A stretch of 64,000 nucleotides of DNA. Origin: an uncultured Prevotellaceae bacterium (GTDB lineage Bacteria; Bacteroidota; Bacteroidia; Bacteroidales; Bacteroidaceae). The stretch covers positions 1 to 64,000 of the forward strand of contig CAMYZO010000002.1 in NCBI GenBank assembly GCA_947303855.1. The letters run 5' to 3'. Positions 16,972 to 26,629 of this stretch are shown piece after piece. A program made the position numbers and the translations under genes. A model generated the notes under the pieces. That model ran no database searches, was not told the origin of the DNA, and worked only from the letters and a program-made list of their open reading frames with translations. Within the stretch, counting starts at the first letter, position 1; each line of letters begins with the position of its first letter.

Positions 16972-19383
16972 TTATTTCACAATCCATTCAAAGAGACCGG
17001 CGGCATTGTCCTTTGGCAGGACAACCTCCAGGCGGAGTGCCTTGGTCTTGACAGGATTGAAGTTGACGGTGCAGGCAGCCCCTTTGTCGGTGGGGTAGTG
17101 GTCGGCGCCGCCGACAGGTTGCCACTGGCCTTGTGCGTCCTGATAGAGGATGCGCCACGACTGTGGGACGCGGCATCCGCCCCAGGGACCATCGTCGTAC
17201 CAGTACACCGTGGCTGACTGTACGGTAGCCTCTTGCGGAAATTCATAGCTGAGCCATTCTGTGCAGTCCTTCTTGGGCCACCAGTGGGTGTAAGGCACTG
17301 AGCGGTCGTTCTCGTCCTTCGGCACCAGGCGGTCGTTGATGCTTGAGAGTGCCGGTACTCTCGACGAACTGACCACCTTGCTCTCAGAGGCCAGGGTGGC
17401 AGGCTGGGTGGGGTTTGTGGCATTCAGATCCTGCGGCAGCCATACGCGCATCTTGCTGCTGCCGCGATGACACCATGCATAATAGGGAATGAGTGTCAGC
17501 GTCTGGTCGCTGGCAACAAGTTTGCCTTGCTTGTTGAAGTCGAGCGTCTGCACGGCGGTGGTCAGCGTCTGGACGGGTGTTCCCGCAATCTCGCTCTTGC
17601 CTAACGCAAAGGTGGGGTTCTGGTTCATCAGGGCACCCATGATGTCAAACGGGTTGTCAGGATGCTCAGCGCAATAGACCAGCGGTCCGCGCTCCACGGC
17701 AATCATGCCGCGGTCGGCAGCCACCTTGTTGTTGGCGCGGACGGTACGGGGTTCCATGTCGAAATGCAGTTGCACGCGGTCGCCCTTCTTCCATTTGCGT
17801 GTGATGGTGAAGTAGCCGTCATCAGTCAGTTTGCCATTTGCCGACTGGCCGTTGACTGTTATCTGATAGCTGAGGCGCTTGCCGTCGGTGTATTGGTAGA
17901 GGTTGGAGGGAACCACTTGGTTTTTGACCCAGCCCGGGATGCGAATCTTCATGGCGAACAGGCCGGCAGCATTCTTGTCGACGGTGATGGTGATGTCGCC
18001 ATTCCAGGGGTACTCCGTTGTCTGGCTCAGGCTGACCTTCTTGCCTTTGACGTTGAGCGTACTCTTGTTCGACAGGAAGAGGTTGACATAGACGTTATCA
18101 GCCTTGACAGCGTAGACATAGCCGGGCAGTGAGGGAATGAAGCGGCAGATGTTGCTGGGGCAGCAGGCACATCCGAACCAGGGCTGACGCTGGTGCTGGC
18201 CCATCGACTCCAGCGGGTTGGGGTAGAAGAAACCGCCGCCGTCGAGCGATACACCTGAGATGAGTCCGTTGTAGAGGGTGCGCTCCAGCACATCGTAGTA
18301 CTTCGAGTCGCCATGGAGCAGGAAAAGGCGGTAGTTGACATAGACATTGCCGATGGCGGCGCAGGTCTCGCAGTAGGCCGACATGTTGGGCAGCTCATAG
18401 TTCTTGCCGAAGGCCTCGCCGTTGCTGGTGGCACCGATACCGCCGGTGATATACAGTTTCTTGTTGACGATGTTGTCCCAGATAGCATCGACAGCCTTGA
18501 TGTAGTCCTTGTCGCCGGTGAGAGCAGCCACGTCGGCCATGCCGGCATACATATAGGCGGCACGAACGGCATGGCCTACGGCCTCATCCTGCTCAATGAC
18601 GGGCTTGTGGGCCTGAGAATACTCATGCACGATGGTGGTCTTGCCACGATAGTCGAGGAAGAACTTTGCCTCGTCCAGGTATTTCTTGTTGCCTGTGACC
18701 AGATAGAGCTTGGCCAGTGCCATCTCGGCAATCTGGTGGCCGGGCACCACGCAGGCCTGACCTGGGTTAGGTCCCACCTCCTTGCACACCACGTCGGCAT
18801 AGCGGATGGCGATGTCGAGGAACTTACGGCTGCCCGTAGCCTGGTAATGGGCGATGGCACCCTCTACCATGTGGCCGAGGTTATAGAGCTCATGGCTCAG
18901 GTCCTCCTCCTTCGACCAGCGTTTGTCGCCGGCCCACTCATGCGGCTCCTTGGGGTTCTGTGTGCGCGACGTGTAGAGATAGCCGTCGGGCTCCTGGGAC
19001 GAGGCAATCACATCGAGCACAGAGTCGATATAGGCTACCAGTTTCTTGTCGGGATAGGTCTGCAGGATGTAACTGGCACCCTCGATGGTCTTGTAGGGAT
19101 CGGTGTCGTCGAAGGCCAGTCCGCCCACCTTAAACACCTTTGAGGGGTCTTTCAGGTGCTGGGCAGCATTCGAGAAATTGGTGTAGCGGCCCGTCTCCTC
19201 GCACTTTGAGAAAGCGAGGGGAATGGTCACCTTACGGCTGGCTTCGAGTCGCTGGCCCCAGAACGTTCCTGGAGTCACTTTCACACTGGTAAACGGCACG
19301 GGGCTGATGGGATAGCCCTTCTGCGCCCCTGCGGGGCTAATAAAAAATGAAAAAAGGGATAATGATAGAACGAACTTTTTCAT
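16972..19383 (-). CDS. GH127/DUF1680-like (beta-L-arabinofuranosidase family) secreted glycoside hydrolase
   Basis: DUF1680 features: HELYNLGHMVEGAIAHYQATG, ITGGIGATSNGEAFG, YCETCAAIGNVYVNYRLFLL, GCACCPSNICRFIPSLPGYVY. Confidence 0.88.
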   Translation of the reverse strand: MKKFVLSLSLFSFFISPAGAQKGYPISPVPFTSVKVTPGTFWGQRLEASRKVTIPLAFSKCEETGRYTNFSNAAQHLKDPSKVFKVGGLAFDDTDPYKTIEGASYILQTYPDKKLVAYIDSVLDVIASSQEPDGYLYTSRTQNPKEPHEWAGDKRWSKEEDLSHELYNLGHMVEGAIAHYQATGSRKFLDIAIRYADVVCKEVGPNPGQACVVPGHQIAEMALAKLYLVTGNKKYLDEAKFFLDYRGKTTIVHEYSQAHKPVIEQDEAVGHAVRAAYMYAGMADVAALTGDKDYIKAVDAIWDNIVNKKLYITGGIGATSNGEAFGKNYELPNMSAYCETCAAIGNVYVNYRLFLLHGDSKYYDVLERTLYNGLISGVSLDGGGFFYPNPLESMGQHQRQPWFGCACCPSNICRFIPSLPGYVYAVKADNVYVNLFLSNKSTLNVKGKKVSLSQTTEYPWNGDITITVDKNAAGLFAMKIRIPGWVKNQVVPSNLYQYTDGKRLSYQITVNGQSANGKLTDDGYFTITRKWKKGDRVQLHFDMEPRTVRANNKVAADRGMIAVERGPLVYCAEHPDNPFDIMGALMNQNPTFALGKSEIAGTPVQTLTTAVQTLDFNKQGKLVASDQTLTLIPYYAWCHRGSSKMRVWLPQDLNATNPTQPATLASESKVVSSSRVPALSSINDRLVPKDENDRSVPYTHWWPKKDCTEWLSYEFPQEATVQSATVYWYDDGPWGGCRVPQSWRILYQDAQGQWQPVGGADHYPTDKGAACTVNFNPVKTKALRLEVVLPKDNAAGLFEWIVK
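19322..19366. repeat. T-rich array plus GCCCCGCAGGGGC palindrome within the GH127 signal-peptide region
   Basis: Coding strand ATCATTATCCCTTTTTTCATTTTTTATTAGCCCCGCAGGGGCGCAG encodes SLFSFFISPAGAQ; similar head/tail structure to 51061-51099. Confidence 0.5.
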
Positions 19384-19400
19384 ATTGTTATTGTTTAGTT

Positions 19401-19430
19401 GTTTTTTTACCTTTTTACTTTTTTACCTTT
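19401..19430. repeat. 8-nt-period array TTTTTAC(C/T) in the leader of the GH127 gene
   Basis: gtttttttacctttttacttttttacctttc. Confidence 0.7.
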
Positions 19431-22258
19431 CATTGATAAATGACGAGGTCGCGTAGCTTCACCCACGACGTGTTGTCGCTGTAGGTGGTCTGGTAGGCTC
19501 CAATGCCAAGTTTGGCATCGTCAACCTTGATGGGCGAGCCAGGCATGTTGGTCCACGTCTGACCATCCTTGCTGGTGCGTGCAAAGAGCAGGTTGCCGCG
19601 ACGCTCGAACTGCACGATGGGGTCGAAGTCATAACCCTTATAGTTAGGGAACTGCGGACGCCCTGCACGACTTAGAATGGTCAGCATGTTGCCACAGTTA
19701 TAGAGCGGGAACGCGCCAAGCTGATAGTATGTGCCCTGACCGTTGCTGACAAGCAGACCGCCCTCGTTATAGGGTTTGATGTCTCTCGTCTGCAGTCCCT
19801 CCATATCGGTAATACGCGCCATCACGACGAAGTCGCCCTCCACCTCCTTGTAGATGGTGGCACCATGCTTCAGGGGGTCGTCGTTGAATGCGGCCTTGCC
19901 GCCAGACAGCGTCCTCTCGTCTTTTTGTTCGAAGACGGGCTTCATGGCTGGCGACAAAGTGAACTTGCTGTCAGGGTCTGTCTCCTCGAAGTCGTCATCG
20001 CCCAATGAGGCGACGGGCGCAGTCTTGCTGACGGTATCATAACAGGCCTTCACCTCCTGGACCGTCATGGCCTGTGGCAGGATGGTCAGCTGACTGATGT
20101 AGCCCATGAAGTTGTTGGCACCAGAGCCGTCGGCCCCAATGGTGATGTGACCTTCGGGACGAACCATGAGGAAGTTGTTCTGTTCATGGACAAGCCTGCC
20201 GTTCTGGTAGACGCGCTCCATCCAGCCGTCGAAGGTGACCGTCCACAGTGTCCACTGGCCTCCTGCCGTCTTAACGGCCTCAGGTGCTCCACAACTCTCG
20301 AACGAGCCGTTATGATTGAGGATGCCCGTCCTGGGGTCAGTGCCCAGGCGGAATTCGGTGGTGGCAAGGTCTGCATGCGATGCTGACAGCGATACGACCG
20401 TTGAGACGGGACCCACCTTCGTCTGGTACACAAGGGCGGAGATGGTGTATGGTGCATTGTAGCGGTAGTCCTCGGCCAGTGGCTGCTTGCTGACCAGACG
20501 CTGCGTGCCGTTGAGGAACATGGCCCAGCGACCCTCCTTCACACGAACGCGAACAGGTTTGTTGGCCTTGAACCCGCCTGCTTCTGTTATGTCAAAAGGC
20601 TGCGTGGCACCCTTTGTCGCTGCCATTGCTGCCACGTTGAAGTCGACAGTGGCTGAAGAAGCGTGGCGGACGGCGGGAGGCACATCAAGACCCTCCCCCG
20701 TCCCCTCCCTGTAGGGAGGGGCGTAGATACTGGTCTCTTGCGGCAGTTCAGGTGCCTGCTTCCACACCTTGACATTCCAGATGGCGGGCATGTGACCGTT
20801 CTTCTGGGTGTCGGTGATGCTGATGCGGATATAGCGTGCCTTGACTTTACCCTTGTCAATCATGGGCGAGCCCTGCATCGTGTTGCTGCTACGGTCGGCA
20901 TAGAGCGTCCATTGCCGGCCGTCGGCGGAAGTCTCTATCTTGTACTGGTAGAAGAAGGTGGCATATTCGAACTGTGTCCACACCTCGTTGAACTTCTGTG
21001 CTTTGCCAAGGTCAATCATGAGCCACTCGTCGTGACGCTCCTTGCCGTCCCAGTTACATTTGGCGGCTTTCCACAGCGTGGCGTTGTTGTCGTCGGTGGC
21101 ATTGTCGGGCTTGAACCAGTCGTCGTAATAACTGGAGGCTGTCACCTTGGCACGGAATGCCAGATTATCAGAGGTAAGAGGTGAGAGGTGAGAGGTGAGA
21201 AAACTGACGCCTTGGGCATCGTGGGTGGGAACAACAGGCAGGATATTGCCCTTGGCATCAAACTTCATCTCGTCGATGCACACCTGGCGGTTGAAACCAT
21301 GTACGCTGCGGGGCAGGTTATGGCGGTGATAGACGATGTAGTACTTGCCGTCCTGCTCCAGGATGGAGTGATGGCCAGGCCCGTGAACCGTCTGGTCTGC
21401 ATTCGTCGCAAGGATACATCCCTTGTATTCAAACGGTCCCATGGGACTCGTCGTCGACGTGGCATACTGCACGCGGTAGGTATGGTCGTGGCAGGAACCC
21501 GACGAATAAGTGAAATAATAGATGCCGTTACGCTTGAAGACATAGGGTGCCTCGAAGATGTCCTTCAGTTCGGTGTTAGGAATGAGCCGCTTCTCAGAGA
21601 AGAACTCGTCGGCAGCAATGGGGAAGGGGTTGTCCTCGCGCCAGAAACGTGCGTCTTTTAATTGAGAATTGAGAATTGAGAATTGAGAATTCAGTTTTGC
21701 AACGCCGCAGCCGAAACCCTTATAGATGCCCCATGTGGTGAAATACAGATACTCCGATCCGTCATCATCGCGGAACAACTGTGGGTCGAGGGTGATGGCA
21801 TTGTGTACATAGCGGTCTGGCACCATCACGGCATCTTCTTTTCCTAAGATATTCTTCCACGGGCCGATGGGCAATGTACTCTCACCGATGCTGATGACAC
21901 ACGGCTCGCAGTAATAGTATCTGAAAGTGCCGTCAGGCTGCTGTACCACGTCGGGAGCCCAAACCACTTCTGTCGTTGGCCAGTTCATGACGATGTTCTT
22001 CCAGTTGACGAAGTCTTTGCTCACCCACACCTGTGCCGGTCCGTAGCCGTTACCCGTACCATCGGTGGTGGCATAGAGATAATAGGTGTCGCCAAACTTT
22101 CGGATGGTAGGGTCGGCGAAGTATCCCGGGATAAACGGATTAGCCGCAGCGGGGGCGTTGTAGGGCGTTTGCGCAGATAAAGGCAAAAAGGTAAAAAGGC
22201 AAAAAAGCAAACCACCCATTACCCTACCAATATCCTTAATAATCATTCTTATTTTCAT
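19430..22258 (-). CDS. Multidomain GH43-like glycosidase (GH43 + F5/8-type C + LamG-like + C-terminal DUF1349/ConA-like)
   Basis: NPFIPGYFADPTIRKFGDTYYLYATTDG, W-x-APDVVQ, FEAPYVFKRNGIYYFTYSSG, GPGHHSILEQDGKYYIVYHRH; discoidin-like and LamG-like C-terminal segments. Confidence 0.85.
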   Translation of the reverse strand: MKIRMIIKDIGRVMGGLLFCLFTFLPLSAQTPYNAPAAANPFIPGYFADPTIRKFGDTYYLYATTDGTGNGYGPAQVWVSKDFVNWKNIVMNWPTTEVVWAPDVVQQPDGTFRYYYCEPCVISIGESTLPIGPWKNILGKEDAVMVPDRYVHNAITLDPQLFRDDDGSEYLYFTTWGIYKGFGCGVAKLNSQFSILNSQLKDARFWREDNPFPIAADEFFSEKRLIPNTELKDIFEAPYVFKRNGIYYFTYSSGSCHDHTYRVQYATSTTSPMGPFEYKGCILATNADQTVHGPGHHSILEQDGKYYIVYHRHNLPRSVHGFNRQVCIDEMKFDAKGNILPVVPTHDAQGVSFLTSHLSPLTSDNLAFRAKVTASSYYDDWFKPDNATDDNNATLWKAAKCNWDGKERHDEWLMIDLGKAQKFNEVWTQFEYATFFYQYKIETSADGRQWTLYADRSSNTMQGSPMIDKGKVKARYIRISITDTQKNGHMPAIWNVKVWKQAPELPQETSIYAPPYREGTGEGLDVPPAVRHASSATVDFNVAAMAATKGATQPFDITEAGGFKANKPVRVRVKEGRWAMFLNGTQRLVSKQPLAEDYRYNAPYTISALVYQTKVGPVSTVVSLSASHADLATTEFRLGTDPRTGILNHNGSFESCGAPEAVKTAGGQWTLWTVTFDGWMERVYQNGRLVHEQNNFLMVRPEGHITIGADGSGANNFMGYISQLTILPQAMTVQEVKACYDTVSKTAPVASLGDDDFEETDPDSKFTLSPAMKPVFEQKDERTLSGGKAAFNDDPLKHGATIYKEVEGDFVVMARITDMEGLQTRDIKPYNEGGLLVSNGQGTYYQLGAFPLYNCGNMLTILSRAGRPQFPNYKGYDFDPIVQFERRGNLLFARTSKDGQTWTNMPGSPIKVDDAKLGIGAYQTTYSDNTSWVKLRDLVIYQ
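20690..20727. repeat. GC-rich palindromic element CCCCTCCCTGTAGGGAGGGG in frame at an interdomain linker of the GH43 gene
   Basis: accctcccccgtcccctccctgtagggaggggcgtaga; encodes YAPPYREGTGEGLD. Same core as 59827-59864. Confidence 0.85.
21171..21201. repeat. Heptad array AGAGGTG in frame at an interdomain linker of the GH43 gene
   Basis: gaggtaagaggtgagaggtgagaggtgagaa; encodes FLTSHLSPLTS. Confidence 0.85.
21659..21692. repeat. Heptad array GAGAATT in frame in the GH43 catalytic region
   Basis: taattgagaattgagaattgagaattgagaattc; encodes LNSQFSILNSQL. Confidence 0.88.
22183..22212. repeat. 8-nt-period TTTTTACC/TTTTTGCC array encoding the signal-peptide core of the GH43 protein
   Basis: Coding strand GGTTTGCTTTTTTGCCTTTTTACCTTTTTGCCTTTATCTGCG = GLLFCLFTFLPLSA. 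Confidence 0.75.
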
Positions 22259-22282
22259 ATCTTTTCCCTATTGTCCTTTCTT

Positions 22283-22321
22283 CTTTTTTACCTTTTTACT
22301 TTTTTACCTTTTTACTTTTTC
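22283..22321. repeat. 8-nt-period array TTTTTAC(C/T) between the GH43 and GH97 genes
   Basis: cttttttacctttttacttttttacctttttactttttc; overlaps the GH97 stop codon. Confidence 0.8.
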
Positions 22322-24255
22322 AAAATGGCAACAAATCCGCCTCCGCTGGCCATTTTCAGTTGGAGATGATCGCTGGCGGCCAGCGTCTTATGCTCAATAC
22401 GATAGTCCTCGGCATGATGATTGGCATTGATGCCATCGGTCACGATGGTAGCCTTATACTGGCCTGCAGCAAGGAAATCAAGTGGAAGGGTGATGTCACG
22501 ACCGTCCCAGTTGGTCTGCCCCCCTACATACCAGTCAGCACCTTTCCTGCGCGCTGTGATGATATACTTACCCATCTCACCCTGTAGAATCAGAGTCTCA
22601 TCGAAGGTGTCAGGAACAGAGGTGATGATGTCTACCGACTCCTGCTCACGCTCATAATTCGTCGGGGTATCGCAGAGCATGGTGAAGGGTGAATCCTGAA
22701 CCACATAACATGCCAGCTGGTGGCAGCGGGTACCCATTGACACGGGGTTCTGGTAGCACTCCACCCAGTTGTGCCTGGTGCCGTTGCGCATGGCTCCGGG
22801 GGTGAAGTCCACGGGACCGGCCATCATACGCATAAAGGGGAAGGTCACGTCGTAGCGGGGCATGTCGGTCTCTTTCTTCGCCCAGCGGGCCTCTTCCATG
22901 CCAAACACCCCTTCATAGTTCAGTATGTTGGGATAGGTGCGGTTCATGCCCGTTGGCGTGAAATAGCCGTGATAGTCTACGAAGAGGTGGTGTTGGGCGC
23001 AGGTCTTGGCCAGACGCTCTGCCATCTCCACAGCCGTCTGGTCGTTACGGTCCATAAAGTCAATCTTGAAGCCCTTCACACCCATCGCCTTATATTTCTC
23101 GCAGGCCTCCTGCAGGTGCTTGTCGAGCACGTTGAACACCGTCCAAAGCACGATGCCAACCTTCTTCTTGGCAGCATAGTCGATGAGTCCCTGCAGGTCA
23201 AGGGCTTCAATGGGGTTCATGATGTCGCCCTTCGACGAGTCGTACCACCCTTCGTCGAGCACCACGTAGGGGATATGGTTCTTAGCGGCGAAGTCAATAT
23301 AATACTGATAGGTACGCGTGTTGATGCCTGCCTCGAAGTCCACACCCTTCAGGTTCCAGTCGTTCCACCAGTCCCAGGCCACCTTGCCGGGCTTTATCCA
23401 TGAGGTGTCGCCAATCTGGTTGGGCGTGGCCAGTGCATAAACGAGGTTGTTGACGGGCATCTGGGTGTCCTGTTCGCTGACGGCCATGATTCGCCAGGGA
23501 TAGGTGCGTGCGCCGCTGCTCTTGGCGATGAAGTCTTCCGTCTGGCTGACGTACGACATGCCGCGCCATTTGTAGTAGTCCATTTTCTTCGGATAAGGGG
23601 CGAACAGGGCTGTGAGCCTGTCGCCGTCAGCCTTGAGAAACATGCCGGGATAGGCCCGCAGGTCGCTTTCCAGGATAGTCACCTTGGCAGCTCCGCCGTC
23701 CACCGTTGCTGGCAGGAAGGCGGGTAGGGGGCGGGCATCGCGCAATGCCGTCTCATGATACGTGTTCTGGAAAGCCATGGCAAAGGGTTTTTCCGTGTTG
23801 GTGGTGTATGAGAGCCATGCTTTGGCCTCTTCAGGGAGGCAGAAGGCGGCCGTCTCGTTCTGAATGATGGTCTCGCCCTTGCGGGTGGTGTAGAAGCGGT
23901 AGGCCACTCCCTCGTCGGTCACGCGGACGTGCATGCCATAGCCCTTTGCCAGCTTCAGGTCCATCTGGGTGCCGCTGGTCTGAAAACGCGACTGTCGGTA
24001 GAAGGGTGCCGCTATCGTTTCAGCATACCGTGACACCTTGGCCGAGCGTATGCTGCCGGTCTTGTTGTCGAGTCCCAGTCCGGTAGCCTCTACAAGTAGT
24101 TTTCCGTTCAGTTCCACTTTCAGGTTCACGTCATGGCTACCGCTGGCTGTCACCCTGATTTTGCCGTTGGGCGATGTGGCGGTGTAGTCCTTGGCCTGTG
24201 TGGCGGCTGTTATGGTCAGCATCAGGCCTATCAGCAGATATTTTGCAGTTTTCAT
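22312..24255 (-). CDS. GH97 family (SusB-like) glycoside hydrolase
   Basis: SPNGKIRVTASGSHDVNLKVELNGKLL; WDWWNDWNLKGVDFEAGINTRTYQYYIDFAAKNHIPYVVLDEGWYD; GFKIDFMDRNDQTAVEM; ECYQNPVSMGTRCHQLACYVV. Confidence 0.93.
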   Translation of the reverse strand: MKTAKYLLIGLMLTITAATQAKDYTATSPNGKIRVTASGSHDVNLKVELNGKLLVEATGLGLDNKTGSIRSAKVSRYAETIAAPFYRQSRFQTSGTQMDLKLAKGYGMHVRVTDEGVAYRFYTTRKGETIIQNETAAFCLPEEAKAWLSYTTNTEKPFAMAFQNTYHETALRDARPLPAFLPATVDGGAAKVTILESDLRAYPGMFLKADGDRLTALFAPYPKKMDYYKWRGMSYVSQTEDFIAKSSGARTYPWRIMAVSEQDTQMPVNNLVYALATPNQIGDTSWIKPGKVAWDWWNDWNLKGVDFEAGINTRTYQYYIDFAAKNHIPYVVLDEGWYDSSKGDIMNPIEALDLQGLIDYAAKKKVGIVLWTVFNVLDKHLQEACEKYKAMGVKGFKIDFMDRNDQTAVEMAERLAKTCAQHHLFVDYHGYFTPTGMNRTYPNILNYEGVFGMEEARWAKKETDMPRYDVTFPFMRMMAGPVDFTPGAMRNGTRHNWVECYQNPVSMGTRCHQLACYVVQDSPFTMLCDTPTNYEREQESVDIITSVPDTFDETLILQGEMGKYIITARRKGADWYVGGQTNWDGRDITLPLDFLAAGQYKATIVTDGINANHHAEDYRIEHKTLAASDHLQLKMASGGGFVAILKK

Positions 24256-24268
24256 GTTGGTTGTATGG

Positions 24269-26386
24269 TTATTGGTTTTTCAGTTCGTTCCATTTGGGCG
24301 GCTCTGCCCCCTGCAGATGACGCACGAAGAAGTCGTAGCGCTTATGGTCGCCGAAGGTCTCGCCCATGGTGTGATGGGCACCGGGTATGACCACCAGGTC
24401 AAAGTCCTTGCCGGCCTTCTCCAGCGCGTTCACCACCTGCATCGTCGATGCCGGGTCCACGTTGTCGTCCAGTTCGCCCACGACGAGCATCAGCGGGCGC
24501 TCCAGCCGGTGGGCATTCTCCACGTTCGAGCAGGCCACGTAACTGCTGTCCACAGGGTAGCCCATCCACTGCTCGTTCCACCATATTTTGTCCATGCGGT
24601 TGTCATGACAGCCACAGGCAGCGTAGGCCGCCTTGTAGAAGTCGCCATGCTGAAGCACCGCCGTCAGGGCATTCTGTCCACCAGCCGAACAGCCGTAGAT
24701 GCCCACCCGCTCTATGTCCATATACGGGTATTTCCCGGCGGCAGCGCGTATCCATGCCTTGCGGTCGGGCAGTCCTGCGTCGGCCAGGTTCTTGTAGCAT
24801 ACCTCTTCGAAGGCACGGCTACGGAACGATGTTGTCATGGCGTCGAGCTGTACCACGATAAACCCTAGTTCGGCCAGTTCCGCCATGCCCCACATCCAGG
24901 GCCGGAACGATTTGGGCACGTACTGGTCGCCGGGGCCTGAGTAGATATACTCTATCACCGGGTACTTCTTCGCGGGGTCGAAGTTGGTGGGGCGCACAAT
25001 GATACCCCACATGTCGGTCACGCCGTCGCGCCCCTTGGCCACAAACACCTCCGGGGCTTTCCATCCCTCGGCTTCCAGGGCGCTGATGTCGGCTGTCTCC
25101 AGGGTTTTCAGCACTTTTCCATCTTTTCCCGAGCGCAGCACGCTGACGGGGGCAGTGGTAACGGTGGAGTAAGTGTCAACGAGGTAGGCCATGTCGCTGG
25201 TGTAGGTCACGTGGTGGTTACCCTCTTCGGGTGTCAGGCAGACCATGCCCTTGCCGTTGAGGCCAATCTTATAATAATGTATCAGGTAGGGGTCTTCCAC
25301 GCTCTTCTTGCGGTCGCTCTGTCGCAGTCCCGTAGGACCGTTGGCCGAGAAGTAGACCACGCCGCGCTTCTCGTCTATGTGCTGTATCTCGCGCACATAG
25401 TATTGTCCGTGCGTCACCTGGCGTACCAGCTGTCCAGTCTGTCTGTTGTACAGGTAGATGTGGTTATAGCCGTCGCGTTCGCTGGTCCACAGTATGTAGC
25501 GGCCGTTCTTGAAGTCGTAGCGGTATTGGCGGTTGTAGTTCACGTATTTGGCGTTTGTCTCTTCTATCAGCGTGCGTACCTGTCCCGTCTCCGCCGACAG
25601 TTCCAGCACGCGGAACGTCTTGTGGCCGCGTTCGTTGAACTCAAAGGTTATGCGCCGGCTGTCAGCCTCCCACTGTGGTGCCGACACGTAGTACTGGTGT
25701 CGGAACAGTTCTGTGGAGGGCTCTATGACGCGGCCCGTGGCCAACTCCACGATGACGGGCACGCGGTAGTTCAGCGAGTCGCCGGGCTTGGCATATTCCT
25801 GTTTGTGGAGTACCGGTTCCAACCGCCCCTTGGGCGATGACTCTACGTAGTAGACATAGTGCTTCGGGGCGGGCTTGATACGTACCGTGGCAAAGAAGCG
25901 GCCGTCGGGCGAGAAGGTGCCCCATGCCGAATAGTAGTTGGCGGAGTCGCCGTTGGTGGTCAGCGGCCTGCTCTGTCCGTTCTCTGTTATCCACAGGTTG
26001 TCGGCCTTGTGGTACACCTGCTGTTTGCCGTCGGGCGATGTCTGCACACCGTCTTTCTCGTCGGGCACCTCCATCCAGTGGCGTGCCGGTCCGTGCTCTT
26101 CATGCTTCCGGGGCGGTTCGGGGTTGCCGGGCAGCAGTGTCACCGTCTGGCGGTCGGCGTCAATCTCCTTGAACAGTTGCTGGTTGTTGTCGGTCACCGA
26201 GTACCAGAATTTATGGGAGCCCGGTATGGCGTGTGCCCTGACGTCGCCCAGGCGCATCTTGTGGCTGTAGCGTCCGCTGGTGCCGAATGCGCGCCGGTAG
26301 TCGTCGGCTGTCGCCTTCGGACTGTTCTGCTGTGCTGCGGCCACCGTCTGTACGGCCAGCATCATCATCAGTAAGGTCTGCTTCAT
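24269..26386 (-). CDS. S9 family (DPP-IV-like) prolyl peptidase
   Basis: Beta-propeller N-terminus; Ser motif GIYGCSAGGQNALTAVL; C-terminal Asp/His (GELDDNVDP, IPGAHHTMG). Confidence 0.9.
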   Translation of the reverse strand: MKQTLLMMMLAVQTVAAAQQNSPKATADDYRRAFGTSGRYSHKMRLGDVRAHAIPGSHKFWYSVTDNNQQLFKEIDADRQTVTLLPGNPEPPRKHEEHGPARHWMEVPDEKDGVQTSPDGKQQVYHKADNLWITENGQSRPLTTNGDSANYYSAWGTFSPDGRFFATVRIKPAPKHYVYYVESSPKGRLEPVLHKQEYAKPGDSLNYRVPVIVELATGRVIEPSTELFRHQYYVSAPQWEADSRRITFEFNERGHKTFRVLELSAETGQVRTLIEETNAKYVNYNRQYRYDFKNGRYILWTSERDGYNHIYLYNRQTGQLVRQVTHGQYYVREIQHIDEKRGVVYFSANGPTGLRQSDRKKSVEDPYLIHYYKIGLNGKGMVCLTPEEGNHHVTYTSDMAYLVDTYSTVTTAPVSVLRSGKDGKVLKTLETADISALEAEGWKAPEVFVAKGRDGVTDMWGIIVRPTNFDPAKKYPVIEYIYSGPGDQYVPKSFRPWMWGMAELAELGFIVVQLDAMTTSFRSRAFEEVCYKNLADAGLPDRKAWIRAAAGKYPYMDIERVGIYGCSAGGQNALTAVLQHGDFYKAAYAACGCHDNRMDKIWWNEQWMGYPVDSSYVACSNVENAHRLERPLMLVVGELDDNVDPASTMQVVNALEKAGKDFDLVVIPGAHHTMGETFGDHKRYDFFVRHLQGAEPPKWNELKNQ

Positions 26387-26629
26387 ACGTTAGAAAAGAT
26401 AATATGGTAGTTTTCTTCGACTGCAAAGTTAGCAATAATTTCGTAGAACGGCTACAAAAAGCGTCCAAGATAGATATGAAAATCGGCCAAAATGCCTGTT
26501 TAATCGTGTGTTTTGGATGTTTTTCTGCCCTTTTTGGACTATTCTTGCATGCTATATCGGCATAAAGCCTTACCTTTGTGCTGAAAATTGAATCAACCTG
26601 AAATTATTAATTAACGTCACAACCTAAGA

